In this document: in pieces, positions 37,363 through 38,445 of the stretch
How positions within the stretch are numbered: position 1 is the first letter of the stretch
Layout: the number at the start of each line of letters is the position of its first letter
Assembly: GCA_018221245.1 (NCBI GenBank)
Contig: JAAOYH010000030.1
Location: forward strand, 1 to 38,445
Direction of reading: 5' to 3'
From: Candidatus Woesearchaeota archaeon
GTDB lineage: Archaea; Nanobdellota; Nanobdellia; Woesearchaeales; UBA525
Length of the DNA: 38,445 bases
Translations under genes and position numbers: made by a program
The notes under the pieces: generated by a model
Database searches by the model: none
What the model saw: the letters and a program-made list of their open reading frames with translations, nothing else
Told to the model about the DNA's origin: nothing

Positions 37363-37667
37363 TGGTAAAAAAGAAGGCTCCCAAAAGAAAAAAAGCAACG
37401 AAACGTAAGGCACCAAAGAGGAAGCTCACTAAGAAATCTGTGAAGAGAAATGTCAAGAAGACTGCGGCACAGATTAAGAAAGAGGAAGTGGTGCTGAGAA
37501 AGAAAGCCATTGCAGAGTTCAAGAAGGCTAAGCAGAAGCTTCTAGCAGCGGAGAAGAAAATGAAAGCCTACGCCAAGAAGAATCCTGACAAAGCGGTTGC
37601 TATCGCTGTAGGTGTTGGTGCTGCTATTGGTGCGGCTGTAACTGCAGTCATGAAGCGCAAGAAATAA
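37359..37667 (+). CDS. Lys-rich protein with C-terminal glycine-zipper TM (DUF883/ElaB-like layout)
   Basis: KKKAPKRKKATKRKAPKRKLTKKSVKRNVKK N-terminus; KNPDKAVAIAVGVGAAIGAAVTAVMKRKK C-terminus. Confidence 0.7.
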   Translation: MMVKKKAPKRKKATKRKAPKRKLTKKSVKRNVKKTAAQIKKEEVVLRKKAIAEFKKAKQKLLAAEKKMKAYAKKNPDKAVAIAVGVGAAIGAAVTAVMKRKK

Positions 37668-37728
37668 TTTCTTTTTTTCATTTTTTTTCTGGAAAAAACT
37701 TAAATAAGGATGTGGGAGGGGTGAGAAC

Positions 37729-38268
37729 ATGGTGAAAATTGTTGTTATACAAGGCAGCTTGAACCAGGACTCTCGCACAGCAATAGTTGTGGCGGAGGCT
37801 GTCAAGAAGCTACAAGATAAGGACGTCGACCATGAAGTAATAGATCTCCGTGAGCTCAAACTACAGTTCTGTGATGGAAGAAGCATAGATGACTATAACT
37901 CAGACATGCAGAAAACTTACAAGACCATATCATCTGCGGACGGATACATCATAGGGATGCCAGTTTACCAGTACACTGTGGCAGGGCCGTTGAAGAACTT
38001 CATAGACATAATGAACCACGGCATGTACTACAAGGCTGTTGGAATGATATGCAATTCAGGAGGGATAAGATCTTATCTTGCAGCGGCAGACATGCTAAAG
38101 ATACTATCCTACGAGCTGTGGACTATCATGGTCCAGCCTACTGTGCATACTTGGCAAGGAAATTTTAAGGATGGTGAGCTCACAGATAACCATGCTCGTG
38201 AAAAGCTCGATCTTATGATAGAGAACGTGATAAGGTATGCTGCCGTAGAGCCCGCGAAGCCAGACTAG
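37729..38268 (+). CDS. NAD(P)H-dependent FMN reductase-like flavoprotein
   Basis: VIQGSLNQDSRTAIV, GMPVYQYTVAGPLKNFIDIM. Confidence 0.9.
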   Translation: MVKIVVIQGSLNQDSRTAIVVAEAVKKLQDKDVDHEVIDLRELKLQFCDGRSIDDYNSDMQKTYKTISSADGYIIGMPVYQYTVAGPLKNFIDIMNHGMYYKAVGMICNSGGIRSYLAAADMLKILSYELWTIMVQPTVHTWQGNFKDGELTDNHAREKLDLMIENVIRYAAVEPAKPD

Positions 38269-38445
38269 TATGATTTCAAGATCTCTTCTACTAATCTAAG
38301 CATTTTTGGAGCTGCTATATCCATTACGCTGTTGGTCTGTTCGTGACTCACAGGGGTCTTATCCAGTCCTTCAGCGTAGTTCACATTTGAACAAATAGAA
38401 CAATAGGGAATCTCCATCTGTTTGCACAGAATTAACTCTGGAACG
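38265..38445 (-). CDS. Partial CDS running off the window edge (C-terminal end only)
   Basis: Reverse strand open to the edge: ...VPELILCKQMEIPYCSICSNVNYAEGLDKTPVSHEQTNSVMDIAAPKMLRLVEEILKSY*; absent from the ORF track because it has no start in the window. Confidence 0.65.
   Translation of the reverse strand, partial: VPELILCKQMEIPYCSICSNVNYAEGLDKTPVSHEQTNSVMDIAAPKMLRLVEEILKSY

Noticed and set aside
1-38445. CRISPR arrays, rRNA genes, IS elements
   Set aside because: No regularly spaced repeats, rRNA signature sequences or transposase ORFs were seen in the window.

Overview
Archaeal chromosomal segment, probably DPANN-like judging from TATA promoters, aCPSF1, class III-signal pilins and L1-L10-L12. 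Most of it is dense core gene content: tRNA-Val, cis-prenyltransferase plus YhbY, a DRG/Obg GTPase, a type IV pilus-like locus with three tandem pilins, proteasome beta plus aCPSF1, tRNA-Ser plus PepF, a DEAD-box helicase, the ribosomal stalk operon and an FMN reductase. The accessory part lies at about 24.2-31.8 kb. It begins with a four-gene putative biosynthetic cassette: radical SAM, phosphonopyruvate/sulfopyruvate-decarboxylase-like TPP enzyme, transglutaminase-like protein and methyltransferase. After tRNA-Lys and tRNA-Glu there is a run of single-gene modules separated by partial copies of the tRNA-Glu 3' end (CCCGGCGGGAGCA), inside a 30-bp repeat that looks like a collapsed copy of the tRNA locus. 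Other points of note: a duplicated palindromic operator around the promoter of a winged-helix gene in the pilus locus, a divergent endonuclease-IV-like TIM-barrel protein paired with an uncharacterised partner, a 3' scar of a pilin gene, and a membrane operon resembling bacterial YqjD/YqjE. All family calls come from reading motifs by eye; no database search was run.
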